Source of the DNA: Paraburkholderia hospita
GTDB taxonomy: Bacteria; Pseudomonadota; Gammaproteobacteria; Burkholderiales; Burkholderiaceae
NCBI RefSeq assembly: GCF_002902965.1
Contig: NZ_CP026107.1
Location: 62,001-126,000, forward strand
Reading direction: 5' to 3'
DNA length: 64,000 nucleotides
The translations under genes and the position numbers were made by a program. Each line of letters opens with the position of its first letter. Position 1 is the first letter of the stretch. This document shows, piece after piece, positions 45,840-55,100 of this stretch. The notes below the pieces were generated by a model. The model searched no databases and was not told the DNA's origin. It saw only the letters and a list, made by a program, of their open reading frames with translations.

Positions 45840-45889
45840 CCGCTGCTGAAACCCGGAGCGAAACGGGAACGCATGCATCAAGGGACAAC

Positions 45890-46810
45890 ATGAAACACGC
45901 CCTGCCAGACCTGAAAGCCCTCTTCGGCCTGAGGCACGCCGCACCGCATCGCGCTGCACAGCCCGCCACGGGCCGCGATGTCGTTATGCGCATCACACTC
46001 GATGCGCAGCATGCGACGCCGTTGCGCCAGGCGCTGATCCGCGATTGCGCCGGGCAGTCGTGGACGATTCGCATGACGCCGCTGCACGGAACGGATCGCG
46101 TGCGGTTGATGCTCTACTTGCCGAGGTCGGCATTGAAGGACGCGATGCAGCGCGTGACGCGTTTCGCGCCGACTGCCGAAATTGGGCAGTTGCTGGAGGT
46201 GCCGGACGCGCCCACCGACGCGTGGAGCAAGCTCATGCATGATGCAGAGCCGCCGCTTGCCGATGCGTATGGGAGGCACAAGGACCAGGCCACGGGCGAA
46301 GACACGATCGCTCATCTGCTCACCGAGGACCACGTTCTGCTCGATCTGGCGGTTGCCAATCGCGAAGCGCTTTTCGCACACCTGGCGCAATTCATCGAAC
46401 AACACTACGGGTTGGAGGCAGCCTCCGTCACGGCCGGGCTGGCTGCGCGCGAAGCATTGGGTTCGACGGCGCTTGGCCAGGGGGTTGCCGTGCCTCATGG
46501 CCACGTCAAGGGGATTCACGGCGCCGTCGCGCTGTACGTGCGCCCGATCATGCCGATTCCATTCGATGCGCCGGACGGAAGACCCGTGACCGACCTGGTC
46601 GTGCTGTTCGTCCCGGAGTGGGCGAACATGACGCACCTTCACCTGCTGGCCGAGGTGGCGGAACGATTTTGCGATCAACGGTTTCGCGAGCGGCTTCACG
46701 CCTGCGCAGACCCCCACGCCGTATGCGAGCTTTTTGCCGATTTCGAGGTGCAAGATGCTGCGGAGCGTGGCGTAACGGGTGCAGCGCGGGCGACAGATCA
46801 TCGACTGTAG
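45890..46810 (+). CDS. PTS EIIA-type (PtsN-like) domain protein
   Basis: A 306-residue soluble protein. The C-terminal half (about 140-290) is an EIIA domain of the fructose/nitrogen class: TIAHLLTEDHVLLDLAVANREALFAHLAQFIEQHYGL, then LGQGVAVPHGHVKG with the phosphorylatable His. The N-terminal 130 residues (ITLDAQHATPLRQALIRDCAGQ onward) look like a separate small domain I do not recognise. AAGGGACA before the ATG supports the start. EIIA-Ntr is known to bind the KdpD sensor kinase in E. coli, so its place 50 bases behind a kdpC remnant is suggestive of a former link with Kdp. Confidence 0.8.
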   Translation: MKHALPDLKALFGLRHAAPHRAAQPATGRDVVMRITLDAQHATPLRQALIRDCAGQSWTIRMTPLHGTDRVRLMLYLPRSALKDAMQRVTRFAPTAEIGQLLEVPDAPTDAWSKLMHDAEPPLADAYGRHKDQATGEDTIAHLLTEDHVLLDLAVANREALFAHLAQFIEQHYGLEAASVTAGLAAREALGSTALGQGVAVPHGHVKGIHGAVALYVRPIMPIPFDAPDGRPVTDLVVLFVPEWANMTHLHLLAEVAERFCDQRFRERLHACADPHAVCELFADFEVQDAAERGVTGAARATDHRL

Positions 46811-46920
46811 TGAAACCGTTTCGGCCGTGCGCGATTGCGAATGGTCTCGAGGAAGTCACGCAAGCGACCGTTTTCAGGCCATGCACCCGTGAATAGTTGA
46901 TGCTGCGCAGAAGCGTGGCG

Positions 46921-47196
46921 TTAAAGATCGGCGGCGCAGAGCGTAATCCGCTCGCCTGTACGCGGCAATTGCCTCTCGGCGATCGCTTTCCGGAGACGGT
47001 GTTTACCGAGCTCGAATGCGAGCACCAACTGTCTTGGCGTCTGGTCCGCCGCACCCAGTCCCTCGCACATCACTTCGGCAGGCAGCGCGAAGGCGCAGTA
47101 TCCCCAGCCGAAACCGTACGCGGAAAACCACACCGACGAGTCGGTAGTGAGGGTGGGTGCGGTGAAATGGGTCTTGGTTCGATCTTTGTCCAACAC
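46921..47196 (-). CDS. Small DUF1488-like protein
   Basis: About 91 residues if started at the GTG at 47196; the open frame continues to a GTG at 47319 (132 residues), and the start is uncertain because no clear ribosome-binding site is seen. The core VWFSAYGFGWGYCAFALPAEVMCEGLGA, then LVLAFELGKHRLRKAIAERQL and a final LCAADL, resembles the short DUF1488 proteins common in Burkholderia. No membrane segment. Function unknown, no operon partner. Confidence 0.5.
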   Translation of the reverse strand: MLDKDRTKTHFTAPTLTTDSSVWFSAYGFGWGYCAFALPAEVMCEGLGAADQTPRQLVLAFELGKHRLRKAIAERQLPRTGERITLCAADL

Positions 47197-47379
47197 GATT
47201 CTGTCCGATAGCAAGGGATACGGAAGATCCGGCACGATCCAGACGCGCTCGTCGCAAGTAGCGCAACGCTGTCGCAAGCGCTCGCAGAAACACGTCCGGT
47301 GTATGCACGATTCATGCACTTCGTGCCGTTGCCGCCCCCGACCACCTGGCGTATTCCTGCAAGCGCTTGCGTCAACCGT

Positions 47380-47604
47380 CTACGAAAAGAATGCGAACGG
47401 CAAAATCGCAGCGATATAGACTGAGATTCCGAACGTAGCAAAGCCCAGGCTGATCGCCAGCAACCCGAGAACGCCAGCGGCGATTGCCAGTCCGACGCAC
47501 CAGCGGTGCTGGATTTGACGGCCTGCGATGACGCTTCTATCCACGGTCGCTTCCGCGACGGTTTCTGCCGTACTTGTGTATTGACGAAATCTCAACCGAA
47601 GCAT
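47380..47604 (-). CDS. Small membrane protein, unknown
   Basis: A 74-residue protein with a polar N-terminal third and two closely spaced hydrophobic segments in the C-terminal half (CVGLAIAAGVLGLLAISLGFA and GISVYIAAILPFAFF). GAGG 6 bases before the ATG at 47604 is a fair ribosome-binding site. I do not recognise a family. It could be a two-helix hairpin in the inner membrane. Confidence 0.5.
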   Translation of the reverse strand: MLRLRFRQYTSTAETVAEATVDRSVIAGRQIQHRWCVGLAIAAGVLGLLAISLGFATFGISVYIAAILPFAFFS

Positions 47605-47986
47605 GCACAACCTCGCTTTCTTTAACGTTGAGATTCTGTTACTTGCCGTATAACGAATTTATAAAACCATAGGCGCGCGCCGTTAATTCAGCGTATGCGA
47701 GCGCGCGATCGACATACGATTTTTATAAGCCGCTTCAGGTGTCTTTACGCGAATTTTAGAAGCTGCCCGTTACGATTTCGCGGATTGGCTTTTGCAGCGC
47801 CGCTGCGTGGCGCCATATCTGGAAGTCAGCGGATTCACGCTCAGGCAGATATCGCGCGTGATCAGGATGACGCGACGCCGAGAGTGACCCGAACCGGCAC
47901 GGCACGATGCCTTCGTCCGGATGGATCGATGGCGTAGAACAGCGGCACGAGACCGCGTGATGGCTTTGACACAAGAGGAACATCCC
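47605..47986. other. 382-base intergenic region
   Basis: No gene is supported here. The left part (about 47630-47670) is AT-rich, with TTATAAAA-like sequence that could serve the divergent genes at 47604 and 47987. Nothing else was recognised. Confidence 0.4.
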
Positions 47987-48394
47987 ATGCGAATCCAGCC
48001 CACGAGAAGTCGACATCGACGGGCACCGCGTACAAGAGCACTGGTGAAGATCATTGTCCTTGTCGTGCTGGTCAACCAGATTCTGACGGCCAGCTTCGCG
48101 TTTCTCGCGCACGAGAATCATCCCGACATTGCGTTCGGCCTGACGACGCTTTTCAGTTTTCTGTTGTGCGCGATTCTCAGTACCTGGATCCGCTCGGACG
48201 CGAAGCACGCATGGCTTCACGCGCGTGACGCAGGTTTTCTGAGTTCCGCGTTGATACGTGGCGGTCGCACGGTGTGGATCCGGCAACACTGTCCGAGACG
48301 CTGGCTGGTCGTGCTTCATATCGAGCTCGAAGGCGGGCTTGCGGCGTCGGAGACCGAGCCGGCGCGAGCCGCGCAGACTGGCCGCGAGACCTGA
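47987..48394 (+). CDS. Two-helix membrane protein, CPxRWLVVLHxEL family (copy 2)
   Basis: A 135-residue paralogue of the genes at 44233 and 48609. A basic N terminus (RIQPTRSRHRRAPRTRA) is followed by helices at about 20-42 (VKIIVLVVLVNQILTASFAF) and 50-68 (TTLFSFLLCAILSTWI), RSDAKHAWLHARDAGF, and CPRRWLVVLHIELEGG. The tail of about 20 residues is longer than in the other copies. AGAGGAA about 6 bases before the ATG at 47987 supports this start over an in-frame ATG 22 codons earlier. Function unknown. Confidence 0.72.
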   Translation: MRIQPTRSRHRRAPRTRALVKIIVLVVLVNQILTASFAFLAHENHPDIAFGLTTLFSFLLCAILSTWIRSDAKHAWLHARDAGFLSSALIRGGRTVWIRQHCPRRWLVVLHIELEGGLAASETEPARAAQTGRET

Positions 48395-48608
48395 CATCTC
48401 ATTCGCGTGTGCGACGAATCTCCGATGTTTTACCTGACATTCCTCAGGTGCTCGCCGACGAGCCAGATCGCGGTGAGCAAGAGCGGATCAGGTTTGGCTG
48501 GCGCTGAAAATGGGAGCGTCTGTCTGCCGCTCTTTACGACATTTTTTCTTGCGGCGCTTCAATGACGAACCCTACACTTCGCGGGTTTGGCGAAGCCAGA
48601 GGAAAGCA

Positions 48609-48950
48609 ATGACCCGCACTAAAGCAGCAATGTTTTTCAGGGGGATGAGCAAGGTTATGTTCATCGCGATCGCAGTGAACCTGTTCCTGACGAACATCTT
48701 CGAATACCTGGCGCAGACGCTGGATCTCGGTCTGGACAACCAGGCAGTGACACTATTCAGTTGCGTGACGTGCGGGCTGCTGACGCTATGGCTCCAGTCC
48801 GATGCGCGCCGTGCATTTGCACTCGCGCAGACCAACGGTTATGTCCGCGCGGAAGGCGAGAGCCGCGATGGCTTGCAGATTGCCGCTGATTGTCCCAAAC
48901 GCTGGCTCGTCGTCTTGCACCTCGAACTGAGTTCCGCCGCCTTGCGCTAG
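48609..48950 (+). CDS. Two-helix membrane protein, CPxRWLVVLHxEL family (copy 3)
   Basis: A 113-residue paralogue lying 214 bases after copy 2 on the same strand. Helices at about 12-33 (SKVMFIAIAVNLFLTNIFEYLA) and 42-60 (AVTLFSCVTCGLLTLWL), then QSDARRAFALAQTNGYV and DCPKRWLVVLHLEL. It resembles copy 1 most closely in the LFSCVTCGL helix. AGAGGAAA before the ATG at 48609 fixes the start. With copies 1 and 2 it defines a small family of unknown role within 5 kb. Confidence 0.72.
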   Translation: MTRTKAAMFFRGMSKVMFIAIAVNLFLTNIFEYLAQTLDLGLDNQAVTLFSCVTCGLLTLWLQSDARRAFALAQTNGYVRAEGESRDGLQIAADCPKRWLVVLHLELSSAALR

Positions 48951-49218
48951 CCGCGCTGCTGCGCTGAACTACAACGCGCGGCAACCCAGACATATCGTCA
49001 CCGAGCTAGGGGTGGGTTATCGGCTTGTGGGCGTCAGGTAGTGGACAGGCCGCCGACGCCTCGGGCGATTGTTGTCCAGTGTCGACGTACGCGCTGTGAA
49101 CCTGACGCCACTGGATATTGACAGCATTTTTATGCCCGTGATCTAAAGCTTTTCGGTGTCTTGACGCGATGAGTGCTGCAATGGAAAGCAGGTGATTCCC
49201 GTCGTGTCGAGGTCGAAG

Positions 49219-49635
49219 ATGTTGAGACTGCTCATTCCAGTGCTTTCCCAGGCGGGCGCACTCGAAGCTGCGCGCCACGCAGCGTTTCTCTTTGCTGAAA
49301 AATGCGTGGCGCAGGTCGAACTGATCGAGGTGCTGGAAGAAGTGGGAGAGGGCCGCACGGTCGCGTTTCAGTCGCGCTCGGCATTGCGGCGGCGCGAGAA
49401 GCTTTCGATGCGCGATGCTCTGACACGGACTCGCGCGGTACTCGATGATGCCGGCGTGCCCTATACGTGGAAGCGTGTTTTTGGACCCCCTGAAAAGACC
49501 ATTGCCGCGTATGCCGCGATGAACGGCGCTGACGTCGTGGTGCTCGACGCGAGCGGTTTCGGCTTCTTCCGAAGGTGGGGCATGCTCGCGAAATTGTGGC
49601 GCCTGAGTCCCACGCCCATCACGGTGCTGCATTGA
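49219..49635 (+). CDS. Universal stress protein (UspA family)
   Basis: A 138-residue cytosolic UspA-fold protein. It opens MLRLLIPVLSQAGALEAARHAAFLF and ends GADVVVLDASGFGFFRRWGMLAKLWRLSPTPITVLH. The usual ATP-binding motif G-x2-G-x9-G-S/T is replaced by a degenerate GFGFFRRWG-type loop, so nucleotide binding is doubtful. GAGG 6 bases before the ATG at 49219 sets the start. It stands alone in the accessory stretch. Confidence 0.75.
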   Translation: MLRLLIPVLSQAGALEAARHAAFLFAEKCVAQVELIEVLEEVGEGRTVAFQSRSALRRREKLSMRDALTRTRAVLDDAGVPYTWKRVFGPPEKTIAAYAAMNGADVVVLDASGFGFFRRWGMLAKLWRLSPTPITVLH

Positions 49636-50210
49636 CGGGCGAGGTACCGCAGTCGTCGAACCTCACGACGGACGGTGTCTGTTACGGATGATTTGCGAGG
49701 GTCATCCAGAACTTCAATGTGAGATGCACATCTCAGGCACGCTGACGACGCAGACCTTCCGTCGGCCTTCGCCGTGACTGCCAATGATGTTTCGAACGAC
49801 AGCTTGTCTTGATGTTTATTCAAGGTCTGCCGATTCGTCTCGTTGCGCGCTTGCGTCTGCCCACATGAGCGGGCGACATACAAACCCCAAAATTGACTCG
49901 CCAGCCGATTCGGCAACAATCAACTGGGCGTTACGCCGCCCAAAATTTGCCGAGCGCCCGACCGATAAACGATAAGCAAAGCCCCGGCTCGTGGCGTCGT
50001 CATCATGGTCCAGTTGAAAAATCGCTCAACTCGAGTCGCGCGTCGCCGTTAACTCAGACGATATCCCACACCAATTCGACGCGTCACGTCGCCCGTTTCG
50101 CGACGTACGGGCTCGAATCGTGAGGGTTCGGACTGCAAGTTTGCCAGGGTTGGCAACACCGCACTATGGACGCCCGTACTGCACGGCGTGCGATCGGACA
50201 AACATCCCTC
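49636..50210. other. 575-base intergenic region
   Basis: No open frame here has coding character on either strand. A gene relic was looked for on both strands and none was recognised. It presumably holds the promoter of the exported protein that follows. Confidence 0.4.
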
Positions 50211-52193
50211 ATGGTTTTCAAAGGACTCTGTACCGCGTTAGTCGCGGTAATGCTGAACGTAGCGGCTGCGTCCGTTTGCGAAGCGCAATACTCCACCAGC
50301 TGGATGGCCAACACACATGGCACGGCGACGACTCGGGTAGGCAATGTGGCTCGCTCGATGTGGGTGGCATCCGAAGGGGTGATCTACACCGCGTCGATGT
50401 GGGACGAGGACGAGGGCGGCATCGCGATCTATCAGAACGGACAGAACATCGGATCGATCGGGGCGCACGGCGAGTTTCAGGGCGGTGCGATCACCGGCAA
50501 CTCGACCTCGCTGTTCGCTGCGCTGCAGTTCAACGCGACGTATGGAAGCGGCAAGGTTGGTCGATACGACCGGGGAAGCCGCACGCGCGACCTGCTGATC
50601 ACGGTCAGCGACACAACCACCGAACACCTCGCGGATGTCGTCACCGGACTCGCGACGTCGGGCTCGCTGCTCTACGCGAGCGATTTCCCAGGCAACCGCG
50701 TACGCGTGTTTACGACGTCGGGTGTCTGGCTGCGTGATATCGGCGTGGCAGGGCCGGGCGCGCTCGCGGTGGACGCGGGTGGCAACATCTGGGTCGCGCA
50801 ACAAAGCATGGGTACTGTGGTCCAGTTCAGCCCGACGGGCGAACGTGGAAACACCATCCAGCTGCCAGCCAAAGCGCAACCCTCTTCGCTGTATTTTGAC
50901 TCGCTCACCGGGCAGTTATGGATCGGCGACGAGGGGCCGGATATGAACATCAAGATTTATGACGTCTCCAGCGCACCGTATGTTGCCGGTACGTTTGGTG
51001 TTCAAGGCGGCTTCCTCAATACGGTCACCGGCATCAAGGGACAGGTAGGCGACAGGCGGTTCACGCGCGTTACCGGCATCGGCAGGGATTCTGCGCGCAA
51101 TCTCTACGTGCTGAACAACCCGTGGGGCGGATCGTGGGATCTCGGCCGCAACGGCGGCACCGACATCCACGCATACGATGGCACGGGAGTTCTGCGCTGG
51201 CAGCTCCAGTCAGTGAACTTTGAAGGCAACGCCGCACCGGACCCAGCCACCGACGGGGCGATCTTCTACGGCGGTATGAACATTTATGCGGGCACCCCGG
51301 GAGGTGCCTACGTTGCCAACACAATCGATCCGTTCACCTACCCCTCCGATCCGCGCATCAATCTCGCCGACCACGAACGCGGCGAACATTTCGCTCAGGT
51401 CGTCAGCGTGGGCGGACACCGGATACTCGTCGCAGCGAGCCAGAATCCCGATACCTTTTATTTTTTCCATTTCAATCAGGCAAGCGGGTACATTGCGATT
51501 CCCGATAGCACGCTGCCGGGAACGTCGTTCGGTACGGCGGTAAAAGTCCGCAACGGCTTCTGCCTGGATAGCAAGGGCGATATCTGGGCTGGCCTCGACA
51601 AGACCAACGCGATTTCACACTATCCGCTGAACGGCTTCGATACGAACGGCAAACCGTTGTGGGGTGCCGCGATCACGATGCCGATTCCGGCGACGATTGG
51701 GCAACTGACGCGCATCATGTACCTGCCCGAAAGCGACACGATGGTTCTCACAGGGATCACCGGCAGCACGGACTGGACCGCGGTCGGATCGCGTGTCGAG
51801 GTGTATCACGGCTGGCTGGCCGGCAACAGGACTGCGCCGAATCCGGTGATCAACCTTACTAGCGTCAATCCAAAATCGGTTGTGGCCGCCGGGAATTATC
51901 TTTTTGTGGGCTACGTCCATACCGTGCCGAATATCGATGCGTTCAACCTCACAACGGGGAACCTCGATATCACGCTCGTCAATAGCAATCCGAACACAGT
52001 CGATGTGGGCAACGATGTGGACTCGATGTATGGACTTCGGGCGTATCGGCGTTCGAACGGCGAATATGAAGTAACGAAGGACAACTACAACGACTCGAGC
52101 ATTGTGCTGTATCGCTGGACGCCGCCTGCGTCGAGCGGGACGGGCGTGAGTGCGACCAAGGCGATGATGGTGTCACCATTCAGTGTGAATTGA
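50211..52193 (+). CDS. Exported beta-propeller-like (NHL-repeat style) protein
   Basis: A 660-residue protein with a signal peptide (hydrophobic core about 5-20, cut after CEAQ or VCEA near residue 25). The rest is rich in Gly, Asn, Thr and aromatic residues with recurring blocks such as ALAVDAGGNIWVAQQSMGTVVQFSPTG, GQLWIGDEGPDMNIKIYDVSS and FCLDSKGDIWAGLDKTNAI, the style of NHL or SMP-30 propeller blades. It likely acts in the periplasm or outside; no catalytic residues are evident. An ATG 15 codons earlier (50166) is an alternative with a longer basic N region. No neighbours in operon. Confidence 0.65.
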   Translation: MVFKGLCTALVAVMLNVAAASVCEAQYSTSWMANTHGTATTRVGNVARSMWVASEGVIYTASMWDEDEGGIAIYQNGQNIGSIGAHGEFQGGAITGNSTSLFAALQFNATYGSGKVGRYDRGSRTRDLLITVSDTTTEHLADVVTGLATSGSLLYASDFPGNRVRVFTTSGVWLRDIGVAGPGALAVDAGGNIWVAQQSMGTVVQFSPTGERGNTIQLPAKAQPSSLYFDSLTGQLWIGDEGPDMNIKIYDVSSAPYVAGTFGVQGGFLNTVTGIKGQVGDRRFTRVTGIGRDSARNLYVLNNPWGGSWDLGRNGGTDIHAYDGTGVLRWQLQSVNFEGNAAPDPATDGAIFYGGMNIYAGTPGGAYVANTIDPFTYPSDPRINLADHERGEHFAQVVSVGGHRILVAASQNPDTFYFFHFNQASGYIAIPDSTLPGTSFGTAVKVRNGFCLDSKGDIWAGLDKTNAISHYPLNGFDTNGKPLWGAAITMPIPATIGQLTRIMYLPESDTMVLTGITGSTDWTAVGSRVEVYHGWLAGNRTAPNPVINLTSVNPKSVVAAGNYLFVGYVHTVPNIDAFNLTTGNLDITLVNSNPNTVDVGNDVDSMYGLRAYRRSNGEYEVTKDNYNDSSIVLYRWTPPASSGTGVSATKAMMVSPFSVN

Positions 52194-52413
52194 CGATGCG
52201 CGTGGGCCGCAGCGACCGAAGTGGCGAATCAATACATCGGTGCGTGAGTGGGCAGGGTTCGGGCCAATAGCGGCCTGTCGCCGCTCCCGGACAAAATGCG
52301 TTCTTGAGAGGCGCATAATCCGAGATGAATTGCGTTCTGTTCGGTCGGCGGATGCGCCGTAAGCGGCACGCCCCGCGGACTGGTGAGAATCCTTAATCCG
52401 AAGGAGTTCGAAA

Positions 52414-52860
52414 ATGACAACTGGCGGCGCGGCTCCGATCGAACCCATCAACATTGGTCAATTGAGCATTCAGTATCTGATTGATGGAACTGCCACGGGC
52501 GGGATGGGCGTTTTCGAATTGACCGTGGCTCCCGGCGCTCAAGTCCCGCCGCCACATAGCCACACACGTAACGAAGAGTGCGTCTATGTGCTGGAGGGCA
52601 TGCTTCGGTACTCGGTCGACGGAGTAGTCCGAGACCTGGTGCCGGGTGAATGGATGTTTACCCCTCGTGGGTCGGTTCATCACTTCAGCAACCCGCACAA
52701 TGGCACGGCCCGCGCACTGATCGTCCTTACGCCGGACGTAGGTGCTCAGTATTTTCGTGATGTCGGAACAATCGTAAGCGCCGGCGGGCCGCCCGACCGC
52801 TCGAAGCTTATCGATGTCATGTCCAGGTACGGGCTGGTGCCAGCGCCACCACCCCAATGA
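52414..52860 (+). CDS. Cupin-domain protein
   Basis: A 148-residue single-domain cupin. Motif 1, PPPHSHTRNEECVYVLEG, holds the His-x-His...Glu metal ligands, and motif 2, PGEWMFTPRGSVHHFSN, the last His. AAGGAG 7 bases before the ATG is a strong ribosome-binding site. Small cupins of this kind may be enzymes (dioxygenases, isomerases) or sensors; no choice can be made. It is monocistronic and followed by an inverted repeat at 52915-52955. Confidence 0.82.
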   Translation: MTTGGAAPIEPINIGQLSIQYLIDGTATGGMGVFELTVAPGAQVPPPHSHTRNEECVYVLEGMLRYSVDGVVRDLVPGEWMFTPRGSVHHFSNPHNGTARALIVLTPDVGAQYFRDVGTIVSAGGPPDRSKLIDVMSRYGLVPAPPPQ

Positions 52861-52914
52861 AACCTGGGTGTTGGACGTTCAGGGGTCGGCCAACAACCGC
52901 CGTGCAAATCGTTG

Positions 52915-52955
52915 TCTCCGACGTCCGTTTTCGGTTTCGCTACAGACGTCGGAGA
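52915..52955. terminator. Inverted repeat between convergent cupin and EamA genes
   Basis: TCTCCGACGTC (52915-52925) and GACGTCGGAGA (52945-52955) are perfect 11-base arms with a 19-base loop, placed between the ends of two convergent genes. It probably ends transcription from both sides, though neither side has a T run. Confidence 0.5.
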
Positions 52956-52967
52956 ACCTCTGCCTCG

Positions 52968-53900
52968 TTAAGCCTCATTCGAAATCACCGGATGCATGTC
53001 GACCGAAGTGCCGTCACTTCTTTGCCAACGCACTGTCGCAAGCACCGAGGCAAATACCATCAACCCACCTCCGACCCATCCCCAGGCAGACAGGTGCTCC
53101 CCGAGCCACGCATACGCGAACAGCGCACCAAACGCCGGTTCACTGCCCATCAGCAATGCTACGCGCGTTGGGCTACTGCGCTTGACGGCAAAGTTCTGCG
53201 CGAAGAATGCAAACAGCGTGCACGCAGACACCAGATAGCCGATGCTCATCCAGAAGCTGCCATGCCCAGCTAGCGTTGGCAGTGCAGGCCACGGCTGCGA
53301 CGGACACACCAGCGCTGCGATGACACTGCCGAACGCGACGGTGCCCGCCTGAACCGCCGTCACCGACAACGGAGCGAGCGTCGAGTCGCGCATCACACGC
53401 CCCGTCACGCACATCATCAGCGCGCGGAGCAGCGCAGCCAGAAGAATCAGCGCATCGCCTGCAGTCGGAATGAACACGCCACCACTCACCAACGTGGCGC
53501 CGGCCAACGACACTACGACGGCGATACCCTCAACGTGCGACGGCTTTCTATGCAGCAGCGCCCATTCGACGAGCGGCGTGAGCACGACACACAAACTGAT
53601 GAGAAACGCTGCGTTCGAAGCACGGGTCAACGATATTCCAAATGTCTCGGCCAACAGGATGCCGAGCAGTAGCGCACCCGTGCCGAGCGTGCCGGCCAGT
53701 TCGGACGCCTTCGCCCGCCGGAGCGAACGCAACGCGGGCGACAGCACCACAAACGTCAGCCCAAAGCGCAGCGCCAACAGCCCCAGCACGGGATAGAACG
53801 CGAGCGCGCTTTTCGCGACCCCATAGCTTGTGCCCCACACCATCGCGACCGCGAGCAGCATCAGGTCGGAGATCCAGAGCAAGCGCTTTTGTTTCGACAT
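52968..53900 (-). CDS. EamA/DMT-family transporter
   Basis: A 310-residue inner-membrane protein with ten predicted helices in two EamA repeats. WISDLMLLAVAMVWGTSYGVAK opens the first repeat and GDALILLAALLRALMMCVTGRVM the second; the end SSPTRVALLMGSEPAFGALFAYAWLGEHLSAWGWVGGGLMVFA is highly typical. Members export amino acids or other metabolites. It diverges from the LysR gene at 54031, which is its likely regulator. Confidence 0.87.
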   Translation of the reverse strand: MSKQKRLLWISDLMLLAVAMVWGTSYGVAKSALAFYPVLGLLALRFGLTFVVLSPALRSLRRAKASELAGTLGTGALLLGILLAETFGISLTRASNAAFLISLCVVLTPLVEWALLHRKPSHVEGIAVVVSLAGATLVSGGVFIPTAGDALILLAALLRALMMCVTGRVMRDSTLAPLSVTAVQAGTVAFGSVIAALVCPSQPWPALPTLAGHGSFWMSIGYLVSACTLFAFFAQNFAVKRSSPTRVALLMGSEPAFGALFAYAWLGEHLSAWGWVGGGLMVFASVLATVRWQRSDGTSVDMHPVISNEA

Positions 53901-54030
53901 GGCCGACCTTCAATCTCTATTCGAACAGTCCAGATTGTCGAGTAATGCGTGCAAAACTATAATTGGGTCTCGCGGAACATCTTTTATGTCACAGATGCAC
54001 AGATGCGTTCGGCCGGTGTGAGCACGACAA

Positions 54031-54957
54031 ATGAATCCCAATGAGCTTTTTGCACTGTTGCCGGACATGGCGACTTTTGCCCGCGTCGTCGACGCAGGCA
54101 ACTTCTCGGAGGCCGCGCGCCAGTTGGGCAGCACGCCGTCGACGGTAAGCCGGCAGATCAAGCGCCTTGAAGAAGCGCTTGGCACGCGCTTGCTGGAGCG
54201 GTCGACGCGCAGCGTCCGGGTCACGGATTCGGGCGCGCAGGTCTACCGGTATTGCCGCGACGTGGTGGGCGCGGCGTCGGGTGCCGTCGATGTCGCGGGA
54301 CAAGTGGTTGGCGAGCCGCGTGGCAAGGTGAGCGTCAGCGCACCGGTTGCATTCGCCAAGTCCGTCATCCATCCGCTGATCCCGGGATTTCTGCGTAGCT
54401 TGCCGGACGTGGACGTCCAGTTGATCTTCGCCGACCGCGAAGTCGATCCGCTGCGTGATGACGTCGATATGGTGATCCGCCTGACCCGTTCGCCTCCGTT
54501 GGGCCTGGCCGCCCGGCGGCTCGGAACCGTGAAGTGGTTGCTATGCGCGTCGCCCGCTTATCTCAACGTGCACGGGACGCCCGTCGTGCCACGCGATCTC
54601 AGCCGGCACGAATGCCTGTATCTCGGAGAAACGGTTGACGACAATCGTTGGCATTTCCGGCGCGGCACCGAGACGCAGTCGCTGGAAGTAAGAGGGCGCT
54701 ATATCGCCAATCATGCGGGCGCCCGCCTTGAGGCTGCGTTGCAGGATCTGGGCATTGCGGGCTTGCCCGACTTCGCTGCTACAGAGGCACTACAGCAAGG
54801 CAGCCTCGTTCAGGTGCTCGTCGACTGGGAATTCGAGGCGCGTTCATACATGGGTCCCGTCTGGCTGCTGTATCCGCCTAACCGCTTCCTTCCGTCGAAG
54901 GTGCGAGCGCTGATCGACTACCTCGCGAGCCACCTGCATGACGCCGTGGATGAGTGA
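54031..54957 (+). CDS. LysR-family transcriptional regulator
   Basis: A 308-residue LysR regulator. The helix-turn-helix is MATFARVVDAGNFSEAARQLGSTPSTVSRQIKRLEEALGTRLLERSTRS (about 12-60); the effector domain begins at about 92 (GKVSVSAPVAFAKSVIHPLIPGFL). It belongs to the CrgA/DmlR-like group by style. It diverges from the EamA exporter with a 130-base shared promoter region, a classic arrangement for control of an exporter gene. Confidence 0.9.
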   Translation: MNPNELFALLPDMATFARVVDAGNFSEAARQLGSTPSTVSRQIKRLEEALGTRLLERSTRSVRVTDSGAQVYRYCRDVVGAASGAVDVAGQVVGEPRGKVSVSAPVAFAKSVIHPLIPGFLRSLPDVDVQLIFADREVDPLRDDVDMVIRLTRSPPLGLAARRLGTVKWLLCASPAYLNVHGTPVVPRDLSRHECLYLGETVDDNRWHFRRGTETQSLEVRGRYIANHAGARLEAALQDLGIAGLPDFAATEALQQGSLVQVLVDWEFEARSYMGPVWLLYPPNRFLPSKVRALIDYLASHLHDAVDE

Positions 54958-55054
54958 GCGGTCTCGCGCCATGTCATGTTTGACCGCGACGCGGTGCGGG
55001 AGACTCGAACGGGATGGGTTGGTCAGCCGGAATGGGCGACCTCTTAAAAGCGCG

Positions 55055-55077
55055 AGACCCCGCGCCGCGCGGGGTCT
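55055..55077. terminator. Strong hairpin terminator
   Basis: AGACCCCGCG (55055-55064) and CGCGGGGTCT (55068-55077) form a perfect 10-base stem with a 3-base loop. On the minus strand it follows the amino-acid dehydrogenase stop by 23 bases and is followed by a short T run (CTTTTAAG). It serves that gene and perhaps the LysR gene from the other side. Confidence 0.65.
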
Positions 55078-55100
55078 GTGCTGTCGGCTGGAATCGCTTA

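Noticed and set aside
49636..50165. Possible decayed gene in the gap before the exported protein
   Set aside because: All six frames were looked at for familiar motifs and none was found; stops are frequent.
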